Positions 5,875 to 12,309 of a stretch of 12,309 nt of DNA are shown here, piece after piece. The notes beneath the pieces were generated by a model that worked only from the letters and a program-made list of their open reading frames with translations, made no database searches and was not told the DNA's origin. Numbering within the stretch: the first letter of the stretch is position 1; each line of letters starts with the position of its first letter. Source of the stretch: Chrysochromulina parva (Eukaryota; Haptophyta; Prymnesiales; Chrysochromulinaceae); the NCBI GenBank assembly GCA_002887195.1, contig PJAB01001770.1:1-12309 (forward strand), read 5' to 3'. A program made the position numbers and the translations under genes.

Positions 5875-8351
5875 TTACGCCGGCTTGTTGCGCTCGTTGG
5901 ACGCGTCCCACGCCGCCTTGTCGAACTTCCAGCCCGACTCAAGCTTAAGCTCGATCTTCCTGCGCGTCTTGGGCTGGATCTGCGACTGGAACTCGACGAG
6001 GGAGATGTAGCCGTCGCCGTCCTCATCGAACGATTCGAACATCTTCTGGTCGACCTCCATCTTGGAGCCGTCACGCTTGGGCAGCCCCATCGCGCGGAAC
6101 GCACGCTGGAACTCCTCCATCGAGAGCTTGCCATCGCTGTCCACGTCGAAGTCCTTGAACACGTCCGCCATGTTGTACTTCTTGTGGCGGGCCACCGACT
6201 CGTCCCACCGCTTCTTGTCGAACGTCCAGCCGCCCTCGAGGAGCAGCTCGATCTTGCGGCGCGTCTTCGGCTTGAGCCCCGCGTCGAGCTCGTCCATGTC
6301 CACGAGGCCATCGCCGTCCGTGTCGAACGACTTGAACATGGCCTTGTCCATCTCCATCTTCGCACCATCGCGCTTGGGCAGGCCCATGGCACGGAAGGCG
6401 CGAGCAATCTCGTAGATGTCGAGCTTGCCATCGCCGTCGGCATCAAACTGCGCAAAGATCTGCTTCATGTCGTACTTCTTGTGGCGGGCCACCGACGCGT
6501 CCCACGTCGGCTTGTCAAACTTCCAGCCGCCCTCGAGGATATTCTCGATCTTGCGGCGCGTCTTCGGCTTGAGGTTCGCATCGAGCTCCTCCATGCTCAC
6601 GAGGCCGTCGCCGTTCGTGTCAAACGACTTGAACATCGCCTTGTCCATGTCCATCTTCGTGCCATCGCGCTTGGGCAGGCCCATGGCACGGAAGGCACGA
6701 GCCAGCTCGTAGATGTCAAGCTTGCCATCGCCGTCCGCATCGAAATCCTTGAAGATCACCTTCATGTCCCACTTGTTGTGGCGGGCCACCGACGCGTCCC
6801 ACTTCTCCTTGTCGAACGTCCAGCCGGCATCGAGGGACAACTCGATCTTGCGGCGCACCTTAGGGTTCAGGTTCCGCCGGATCTCGTCCATGTCCACTAA
6901 GCCATCGCCGTCCTCGTCAAGCGATTTGAACATGGCCTTGTCCATGTCCGACTTCTCGCCCTCGCGCTTCGTGAGGCCCAGCGCACGGAAGGCACGCGCG
7001 ATCTCGTAGATGTCGAGCTTGCCATCGCCGTCGGCGTCGAACTGCTTGAAGATCTCGCCCATGTCGTACTTCTTGTGGCGAGCCACCGACGCGTCCCACG
7101 TCGGCTTGTCAAACTTCCAGCCGCCCTCGAGGGCGAGCTCGATCTTGCGGCGCGTCTTCGGCTTGAGCCCCGCGTCGAGCTCCTCCATGCTCACGTAGCC
7201 ATCACCGTCCGTGTCGAACGACTTGAACATGGCCTTGTCCATCTCCATCTTCTCGCCATCGCGCTTGGGCAGGCCCATCGCACGGAAGGCGCGAGCGATC
7301 TCGTAGATGTCGAGCTTACCGTCGCCGTCGGCGTCGAACTGCGCAAAGATCTGCTTCATGTCGTACTTCTTGTGGCGGGCCACCGACGCGTCCCAGGTCG
7401 GCTTGTCAAACTTCCAACCGCCCTCGAGGATATTCTCGATCTTGCGGCGCGTCTTCGGCTTGAGCCCCGCGTCGAGCTCGTCCATGCTCACGAGGCCGTC
7501 GCCGTTCGTGTCGAACGATTTGAACCTGCGAGATCGAGCGAGATCGAACGCGGGAGTGGTGAGCATCCTAATTAGGGAGTCTCGCTCACTCGGAGCTGGG
7601 GACCATCCCATAAGGGAGTAATGAGCATCCCAATTAGGACATCAGCAGGGAGTCCAAACTCGCGAGTGTAAACTCGCGGGTGTCATGCCCAAACGCTTCC
7701 CAAACGACCAAGTGGCGGGTGTCAACTCAAAAGGTGCTGGCGCCCGCCAATGGCGCCTTACATGGCCTTGTCCATATCCATCTTCGAGCCATCGCGCTTG
7801 GGCAGGCCCAGCGCACGGAAGGCACGAGCGATCTCGTAGATGTCGAGCTTGCCATCGCCATCGGCATCAAACTGCGCAAAGAGCTTCTTCATGTCCCACT
7901 TCTTGTGGCGGGCCACCGACGCGTCCCACCGCTTCTTGTCGAACGTCCAGCCCTGCTCGAGGTTCTTCTCGATCTTTGCCCGCAGCTTGTCGGGCATGTT
8001 GGCGTCGATCTCCTTCATGTCCACGTAGCCGTCCCCGTCAGCATCAAACTTCTTGAACGTCGCCTTGTCCATGTCCGAATCCGCACCATTGCGTTTCTCG
8101 AGTCCGATCGCGCGGAAGGCGCGCGCGATCTCATATATGTCAAGCTTGCCATCGCCGTCGGCGTCGAACTGCGCAAAGAGCGCCGGCATGCTGTACTTGC
8201 CCTTCTCGCCCTTCGCGGCGGGTTTGATGCCCTTCTTCAGACCGTTATCAATGACGGCGGCTTTCTTCACGGGGGTATCAATAACGGCGGCATTTTTCAC
8301 GGGGGCGTCGCCTATAGATCCCGGAGCGGCAGTGCTCGCGCCGCAGCCCAT
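5875..8351 (-). CDS. Membrane-anchored EF-hand repeat protein, 14 Ca2+ loops (two exons)
   Basis: The spliced gene is 8351-7762 joined to 7525-5875, giving 746 residues. It is probably a Ca2+ sensor or buffer. The N-terminus MGCGAS fits N-myristoylation at G2 with palmitoylation at C3, so the protein is likely tethered to a membrane. This is why I chose the ATG at 8351 although the frame opens further upstream. Residues 20-39 hold two 10-residue VKxAAVID repeats. From residue 52 there are exactly seven 99-residue units. Each has two canonical EF loops (for example DADGDGKLDIYE and DTDGDGYVSMEE) and a conserved linker (LKPKTRRKIE...GGWxFDKxxWDASVARHK). All 14 loops keep D1, D/N3, D5, G6 and E12. 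The last unit is the most divergent and ends in PA. The 236-nt intron has GTAAGG and CTCGCAG ends, and splicing restores the 99-residue period exactly. The gene is divergent from the TPR gene at 8573. I do not recognise a named family beyond EF-hand. Confidence 0.88.
7526..7761 (-). other. GT-AG intron in the EF-hand gene (236 nt, phase 2)
   Basis: On the minus strand the donor is GGCCAT|GTAAGG and the acceptor CTCGCAG|GTTCAA. Joining them rebuilds the codon AT|G and the peptide MDKAM-FKSF found uninterrupted in the other units, and keeps the 99-residue period exact. Without splicing, the 5' part stops at TAA within the donor. The six sibling repeats lack any insertion at this point. Confidence 0.9.
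7552..7683. repeat. Direct repeats inside the EF-hand intron
   Basis: A 27-bp imperfect repeat occurs at 7552-7578 and 7614-7640 (GGGAGTxxTGAGCATCCyAATTAGGx, offset 62). A 14-bp tandem repeat follows at 7656-7669 and 7670-7683 (AAACTCGCGrGTGT). The intron is clearly less GC-rich than the flanking exons and appears built from short duplications. Confidence 0.7.
8247..8306 (-). repeat. 30-bp tandem repeat coding VKxAAVIDxx
   Basis: Positions 8247-8276 and 8277-8306 are near-identical 30-bp units in the EF-hand gene's N-terminal linker. They encode two in-frame 10-residue repeats (VKNAAVIDTP and VKKAAVIDNG). The offset is a multiple of three, unlike the other small duplications in the window. 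Confidence 0.8.
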
Positions 8352-8572
8352 TTCTGTGGACGGGACTGAGTTGGCGTCGAAGGGCGCCTGTGAGAGGGCA
8401 GCGACGCGGTCGTCGCACACGCACGAGGGCAAAAAAGGAGAAACTGACGGCGAAAACTTTCGGAGAAACATTTCTGCGTCGGCCATTTTTCCTGAAAAAG
8501 ACATCATTCCTTGCCACGTGGAGTCCTGCCATCCCTTTCGGGTTGTCACGCATTTCAACAACTTGACGACAC
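8352..8572. promoter_or_regulatory. Divergent promoter region of the EF-hand and TPR genes
   Basis: Only 221 bp separate the two divergent ATGs (8351 minus and 8573 plus), so both promoters and 5' UTRs must lie here unless one extends into the neighbour. The region has poly-A/T-like runs (8431-8490) and a palindromic CACGTG at 8515-8520. No TATA box is obvious. The minus frame stays open to 8561, but its sequence has no domain, and MGCGAS at 8351 is the better start. Confidence 0.55.
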
Positions 8573-10715
8573 ATGTTCACGGCCTCCGAAAAAAGCTTTT
8601 TCAGTGAAAATGCGACTTGGTTTGTTGACGGGATGATGGCGGGTTTGGAGGATGACGAGACCGACGAGGAGGAGGAGGTTGAGGAGGACGAGGGCGAGGA
8701 GGACGAAGGCGAGTTTCTGCAGGACGACATCGGGCAGGTTTATTCTCTGCCCGAGGCTCGGCTCGTGAGCCTCTGCAACGAGATGGGCCTCGACCCGTCC
8801 GGATCGCAACATGAGCTGGCCTCGCGTGTGCTGGACAAGATGGAGGAGGAGATCGCCGCGGATCCGTCGGCACCTGGCCTGCGCGGGATCGGCTGCATGC
8901 GCAGCGAGAGGCTTCGGGGCAGCCTCGGCTGGGAAGAGCGCTTGAACGAGGCCGAGCGCCTCAAGGACGCGGCCAACGAGAAGTTCAAGGCGGGTCAGAA
9001 CGACGTGGCGCTCGCAGCGTATATGGCCGCGGTGTGGCTGCTCAAGCCGGACAATCCCTTGGCGCCGGAGGCCCTGGAGACGGCCCTCTGGCAGCTCCGT
9101 GCCGACCACGCGCTCTGCCCTTCGCCGCTCCCCCCGCCGCAGCCGGCACCGCGCGGCTTCGAGGGCGTGCGGCTGCTCGGGGAAGGTGTACCGCTCACGA
9201 CGGCGCTGCAGTACACGAGGGCCCGCAAGCAGCACGGCGCCGCCGAAAAGTTGCGCCCCCCAGCGGACCTGTGCAAGCAGGCACCGAGCGCCGTGTCGAC
9301 ATCGGAGCCACTCGACGAGATGGCGATCTCGACGGATTCTCGACGAGATGGCGATCTCGACGAGGAGGGGCGGATAGAGTGGCTCCGATGGTGCCACACG
9401 CGCAAGCGTCTCGCGTCTCACGACGAGCGCACGGCCGTCGCGCTCGGCGCTCGGTTCGCAGAGCTGCGCGTCCACCTCCACTTGAATCTCGCGGCGAGTG
9501 CGCTTCGGCTCGCCGATTGGGAGCTTGCGGAGCGAGCTTGTGCCTTCGTGCTGCAGCGGCGCGCGGCGCACCCGAAGGCCCTGCTGCGACAGGCGGCGGC
9601 TCTCAAAGGGCTGGGCGATCTCAAGGGCGCCGCTCGCGTCCTCGAGACGCTGCTCGCTCTGCCCGGCCAATTGACGAATCTGGAGGCGCGCAAGCTCCAC
9701 GCGGAGATCTGCTCGGCACGGCGCGAGCGCACAGCCCAGAAGGCGGCGTGGATCGAGGATCAGGCCCGCAGCGTGTGCGAGAGTCGCGCGAAGCTCGAGG
9801 CGGCCGAGGAGGCGAGGGCGGCCGAGGCGGACGCTCGGAAGCGTGCGGAGGCGGAGCATCGAGCGGCGCGGGAGAGGGAACTTGCCGCGACGACGCAGGT
9901 GATTGCCACTGATTGCCCCTGATGGCGTCCCTCATCAGGCGCGGGAGAGGGAACTTGCCGCGACGACGCAGGTGCATGCGCCGCCCGCGACGACGCATGA
10001 GCCGCCCGCGACGACGCATGAGCCGCCCGCGACGACGCAGGTGCATGCGCCGCCAGGCGGCAGGTGATTGCCACTGATTGCCCCTGATGGCGTCCCTCAT
10101 CAGGTGCATGCGCCGCCGCCACTCGGTTCTCGGATCGAGGTCTGGTGGGAGGGCGATCAGAAGTGGTCTGCTGGGACAGTGCTCTCGCGCGTGGGCACGG
10201 CCGCCCTGCCCAAGTTTCGTGTGCTGTACGAGGACGGCTTTGAGTTCGAGCATGACCTGACGAGCTCCGATCCGAGGGCGTTCCCCTTCCGCCTCCTCGC
10301 CCCGCCCCCTAGCGCCATGATGAGCGCAACGGGCCGCCTGATGAGGCGCGTCATCAGCAGCCGCCTCGCACGTGGGCTGCTCGGCAGCGCGCGCACCGAG
10401 GCGCTCGACAAGGCCGTGCGAGACGCGATCTCGCGCCGCGCTGGGCTGAGCGCTGGGCTGCCGCTGCGCACGAGGCTGTTCGGTGGCGTCTTCGTGGGCG
10501 TGGGCGTTGTCGTAGGCACGGGCGTCCTCGTGCTTGCTGTGGCCATTCTCGTGCAGCTGGCCCGCGCGCCAGCGCTCACGACAACGCCCACGCTCACGAC
10601 GACGCCCGTGCCCACGACAACGCCAGGGCTCACGGCCACTCGGCCGCTCGCGAGCCTCGATGGACATTCGCAGGCAGCGGAGGCCGAGGTGCTCGCGGAA
10701 AGGGCTTCTCTCTAG
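8573..10715 (+). CDS. SAP-like/TPR/coiled-coil/Tudor-like membrane-tail protein (multi-exon)
   Basis: Exon 1 (8573-9898) encodes 442 residues: an acidic run (26-49), a SAP-like helix-extension-helix (about 57-91), TPR-type helices at about 124-157 (AANEKFKAGQNDVALAAYMAAV) and 288-365 (HLHLNLAASALRLADWELAERACAFVLQ...), and an Ala/Arg/Glu coiled coil (384-440). Read unspliced, the frame stops at 9922. If 9899-9971 (73 nt) and 10041-10103 (63 nt) are removed as GT-CAG introns, exon 2 (9972-10040) gives 23 residues of an ATTHEPP repeat. Exon 3 (10104-10715) then adds a Tudor-like barrel (about 473-525, GSRIEVWWEGDQKWSAG...FRVLYEDGFEFEHDL), a transmembrane helix (about 590-617) and a Thr/Pro tail. 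The total is 668 residues. A single 205-nt intron (9899-10103) or a 40-nt first intron (9899-9938) would also keep frame. A 28-bp duplication at 9311 lies in the weak middle region. Function unknown; a scaffold role is inferred. Two separate genes remain possible. Confidence 0.65.
9311..9362 (+). repeat. 24-bp direct repeat, offset 28 bp, inside the TPR gene
   Basis: CTCGACGAGATGGCGATCTC plus GACG occurs at 9311-9334 and again at 9339-9362. The offset of 28 is not a multiple of three, so the two copies are read in different frames (LDEMAIST and SRRDGDLDE). It falls between the two TPR-like regions, where the protein looks poorly constrained. Confidence 0.85.
9899..9971 (+). other. Putative intron 1 of the TPR gene (GT-CAG, phase 0)
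   Basis: The donor follows CAG at 9896-9898. Acceptors are CATCAG at 9936-9938 (40 nt) or GACGCAG at 9969-9971 (73 nt); both leave the same downstream frame. The 33 bp before the donor (9866-9898) are repeated at 9939-9971, so the segment is a 73-bp tandem duplication with a splice-like joint. The first 40 nt recur at 10064-10103. Without removal, the TPR frame stops at 9922. Confidence 0.55.
9972..10040 (+). repeat. 21-bp in-frame repeat (ATTHEPP)n
   Basis: Between the two putative introns, the unit GCGACGACGCATGAGCCGCCC repeats two to three times. It is in frame as ATTHEPP-ATTHEPP-ATTQ. The multiple-of-three period fits coding sequence, but the whole stretch could instead be part of one larger 205-nt intron. 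Confidence 0.65.
10041..10103 (+). other. Putative intron 2 of the TPR gene (GT-CAG, phase 0)
   Basis: This 63-nt segment has donor CAG|GTGCATGC and acceptor CATCAG|GTGCATGC, so the 14 bp after each joint are identical (GTGCATGCGCCGCC). It contains the second copy of the 40-nt element (10064-10103), including an in-frame TGA at 10064-10066 region that splicing would remove. Removal keeps frame into the Tudor-like exon. Confidence 0.5.
10575..10632 (+). repeat. 18-bp repeat coding a Thr/Pro tail
   Basis: Three approximate copies of CTCACGACAACGCCC-type units encode LTTTPT, LTTTPV and PTTTPG just after the predicted transmembrane helix of the TPR/Tudor-like protein. Thr/Pro-rich segments like this are common in O-glycosylated luminal or extracellular tails. 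Confidence 0.65.
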
Positions 10716-11122
10716 GCGTCTATATTCGTAGAGTGGCGCGGGCCAGCCGCCGCCAGTAGTATCGCGGTGTCGCTGTCGGATTCGACAGCAGAGCCCTTCA
10801 GCTTCGCCTTAGGCTTAGGTTCGTTGGAGCAGAGCGCGCGGCCGCGGGTTATGTACGCGGGGTACTAGAATCGCAATGTGCGATGAGGGATGAGGCTTGA
10901 GCGTTTAGGACATGTGCGTGTGTACTGTGAACTGTGTAGTACGTGTCTCGTGTGTACCGCTACCCGGGTACGCCTGTGCCGAGAGGTGCACATGTTGATC
11001 GACCGGGACGCTGAACACGATAACATACGAAATTCGTCCCGCACGTGATCTATAGGGTGTTCGCACGCCTCCCTTCCTGTGAAGAGTCGCTTTTCTCCTT
11101 CACAGCGCATCGAGAAATCGAC
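10716..11122. other. Intergenic region upstream of the TrmB-like gene
   Basis: About 400 bp with the 3' UTR of the TPR/Tudor-like gene and the promoter of the methyltransferase gene. It includes a 10-bp palindrome TACCCGGGTA (10961-10970), GT-rich stretches around 10910-10960, and a CACGTG at 11042-11047. The coding frame of the next gene is open from a GTG at 11045, but the peptide before the first ATG has no family similarity I recognise. I see no RNA gene. Confidence 0.45.
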
Positions 11123-12007
11123 ATGCGCGAGGGAGGGCCGACCGTGCAACCGAGGATGCAGTGCAGCAACCTCGCTGCGGTATACCCGCAGGTGGCCCAC
11201 CCGAACGTGGAGCGCTACGGGCTGCGCTCATTGGAGCACCTGCCGCGCTACCTGGCGAGCCCACTGCATGCACCGACAATCGATGCCTTCAAAGGAGCGG
11301 AGGCGTGGCTCCAAGGCTTAGAAGGCCGCCCGCCAGTCATCCTCGACTCAGGCTGCGGCACGGGTCGCTCGACGTGCATGCTCGCGCGGGCGCACCCCGA
11401 CGCAGCCATCATCGGCCTCGATCGATCGGAGGCTCGTCTGGAGGCGTCGGCTCAGCCCTTGCCTCCGAATGCGCTGCTCGTGCGCGCCGAGTGCTCTTCG
11501 TTCTGGCGGCTACTCTTGCAGCGCGACGTGGAGGGCGCGGGCAGGAGCGGCCTGAGCGCGGCACGCGTGCGACACCACTTTCTCCTCTACCCGAACCCGT
11601 ACCCGAAGGCCGCAAGGCTCAACTTGCGATGGCACGGACACCCGGCGCTGCCCGTTCTCTGCGGCCTCGGTGGGACAATCGAGATCCGTTCCAACTGGAA
11701 CGTCTACCTGAACGAATTCCTGGGCGCGGCGCGCTCGCTGACCGGCACGGCGAACGACGCGGTGCAGCTCGCCGTCAGTCGCTGGCCGAAGGAGGAGGAG
11801 GAGGGCGGCGCTCAGGACAGCGCGGCCACGGCGGCGGCACGGCTGTGTGCATTGAGGTTGAGGGCCCGCGGCGTGGCTATGAATGGGCACCGAGGGCGGC
11901 TGTTGACGGAGCTGCCGCCGCTGCGCCACGAGGACGACGCTCTCACGCTCTTCGAGCGCAAGTTCCACCTGCAGGGCGAGCGGCTGTACCGGCTGCAGCT
12001 GCCGTGA
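11123..12007 (+). CDS. TrmB-like SAM-dependent methyltransferase
   Basis: A 294-residue class I (Rossmann) methyltransferase related to tRNA (guanine-N7) methyltransferases. SAM motif I is LDSGCGTGRST (74-84), with an acidic motif II at D100 (IIGLDRSEARLE). The family-specific part is YPNPYPK (156-162), RWHGHP (169-174) and IEIRSNWNVYLNEF (187-199). In classical TrmB the corresponding motif is xPDPWxKxRHxxRR. Here the Asp is Asn, the Trp is Tyr, and the basic stretch becomes RWHGHP. This matches a divergent bacterial TrmB-like group as I recall it, whose substrate is not established, so m7G46 activity should not be assumed. I chose the ATG at 11123 because the upstream frame begins only at a GTG; the ATG at 11156 is also possible. 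No targeting peptide is evident. An acidic insert (KEEEEGG, about 223-229) interrupts the C-terminal half. Confidence 0.8.
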   Translation: MREGGPTVQPRMQCSNLAAVYPQVAHPNVERYGLRSLEHLPRYLASPLHAPTIDAFKGAEAWLQGLEGRPPVILDSGCGTGRSTCMLARAHPDAAIIGLDRSEARLEASAQPLPPNALLVRAECSSFWRLLLQRDVEGAGRSGLSAARVRHHFLLYPNPYPKAARLNLRWHGHPALPVLCGLGGTIEIRSNWNVYLNEFLGAARSLTGTANDAVQLAVSRWPKEEEEGGAQDSAATAAARLCALRLRARGVAMNGHRGRLLTELPPLRHEDDALTLFERKFHLQGERLYRLQLP

Positions 12008-12309
12008 CGGCCCAGCGCGGACATGAGCACTATGAGCGCGGGCCTCAACCTGTGTAGAGTCTGTCGCATTGATCTCTTTCATTGACTTCCCGGTACAGTA
12101 CCGAACTGCACATCGTTATCTCTTATTTCCCCACGCACGGCTCCACGTGGTTGAACGAGACTGCAGCCGCTTCACTGAACGACCTCGAAAGCGAAATTGA
12201 GTAGCCCGAGCGAGCGAGTACTCAGTACTTGTGTTGACCGAGGGGAGCGGAGCCGTCCGTCGAGACGGTGGTGGAGTGAGCGTGGGGGGACCGCGAAGAA
12301 ACTGAACTG
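12008..12309. other. Downstream non-coding region
   Basis: Downstream of the TrmB-like gene. A 6-bp dyad CGGTAC-A-GTACCG lies at 12091-12103, and a CACGTG at 12144-12149. The last 100 bp are purine-rich with GAGCG-type repeats. I see no gene, and no start of one before the window ends. Confidence 0.45.

Larger units (their letters stand above)
5884..8198 (-). repeat. Seven 297-bp coding tandem repeats (99-aa units)
   Basis: Units in gene order: U1 8198-7902, U2 7901-7762 plus 7525-7369 (split by the intron), U3 7368-7072, U4 7071-6775, U5 6774-6478, U6 6477-6181, U7 6180-5884. All have the same length. The second half of U2 through the first half of U3 closely matches the second half of U5 through the first half of U6, 891 bp away. 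For example, the variant GAGGATATTCTCGATC occurs only in U2 and U5. This points to a three-unit duplication or gene conversion on top of the basic repeat. Confidence 0.9.
9899..10103 (+). repeat. Two identical 40-bp intron-like elements
   Basis: Copies at 9899-9938 and 10064-10103 start GTGATTGCCACTGATT and end CCCTCATCAG. Each has GT and AG ends and a terminal hairpin (CCTGATG pairs with CATCAGG). Each follows GCAG. No third copy was found in the window on either strand. Confidence 0.85.

Noticed and set aside
5791..6900. 369-residue plus-strand open frame over the EF-hand repeats
   Set aside because: It is the antisense shadow of the 99-residue repeat array. Its periodicity follows from the EF-hand units, whose 14 intact loops identify the minus strand as coding.
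8352..8561. Upstream in-frame extension of the EF-hand protein (70 residues)
   Set aside because: It has no domain and would bury the MGCGAS acylation signal. It would also leave almost no room for the divergent gene's promoter.
8555..9859. 434-residue minus-strand open frame opposite the TPR gene
   Set aside because: It is rich in Arg/Leu with no recognisable domain and lies antisense to a frame with TPR-like and coiled-coil signatures. Long antisense frames are expected at this GC content.
9621..10667. 348-residue minus-strand open frame across the repeat and Tudor-like region
   Set aside because: Its Arg/His/Pro-rich repeats are just the complement of the 21-bp and 18-bp repeats. The plus strand gives a Tudor-like domain and a transmembrane helix.
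5294..11047. CACGTG (G-box/E-box) hexamers upstream of three genes (5294, 8515, 11042)
   Set aside because: In a sequence this GC-rich a handful of CACGTG sites is expected by chance in 12 kb, and others fall inside coding regions (about 2833 and 10372). No evidence of selective placement.
1..12309. CRISPR array, tRNA, rRNA or insertion sequence
   Set aside because: No regularly spaced 25-40 bp repeats with unique spacers, no cloverleaf or rRNA core motif, and no transposase. The repeats present are tandem duplications or coding repeats.

Overview
The window reads as nuclear DNA of a GC-rich eukaryotic alga with a secondary plastid. A haptophyte is my best guess. The evidence is: compact eukaryotic-type genes (SET/MYND, J-domain, EF-hand and Tudor-like proteins), short spliceosomal-type introns, long antisense shadow reading frames typical of high-GC codon use, and a tocopherol/plastoquinone-type prenyltransferase whose N-terminus looks like a signal peptide followed by a transit peptide. 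The lineage is inferred from style, not from a marker gene.

Layout. 1-299: short repeats and hairpins. 300-1430 (+): plastid homogentisate prenyltransferase (UbiA family). 1723-3093 (+): SMYD-like MYND/SET protein methyltransferase. 3455-5266 (-): J-domain fused to a 2-oxoglutarate/Fe(II) prolyl-hydroxylase-like domain, convergent with the SMYD gene. 5875-8351 (-): two-exon gene for a 746-residue EF-hand protein with an N-terminal acylation signal and exactly seven 99-residue units, giving 14 canonical Ca2+ loops. 8573-10715 (+): divergent from the EF-hand gene (221 bp between ATGs), a SAP-like/TPR/coiled-coil protein that continues, after one or two short introns, into a Tudor-like domain and a transmembrane tail. 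11123-12007 (+): TrmB-like SAM-dependent methyltransferase with unusual motifs. 12008-12309: no gene seen.

The genes do not form one pathway. The window holds a plastid quinone/tocopherol enzyme, two methyltransferases, a putative chaperone-linked oxygenase, a membrane-tethered calcium sensor or buffer, and a TPR scaffold. The only close arrangement is the divergent EF-hand/TPR pair, which may share a promoter region.

The most striking sequence-level theme is a set of short tandem duplications (offsets 28, 43, 47, 55 and 73 bp). Several place splice-like signals (GT or GC donors, CAG acceptors) exactly at duplication joints. In the SMYD and TPR genes, removing the duplicated segment as an intron preserves or restores a sensible reading frame. 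The EF-hand gene carries a 236-nt GT-AG intron in only one of seven sibling repeat units, so the six intron-free siblings show the exact insertion point. Together these suggest a locus where intron gain, partly by tandem duplication, can be read directly.
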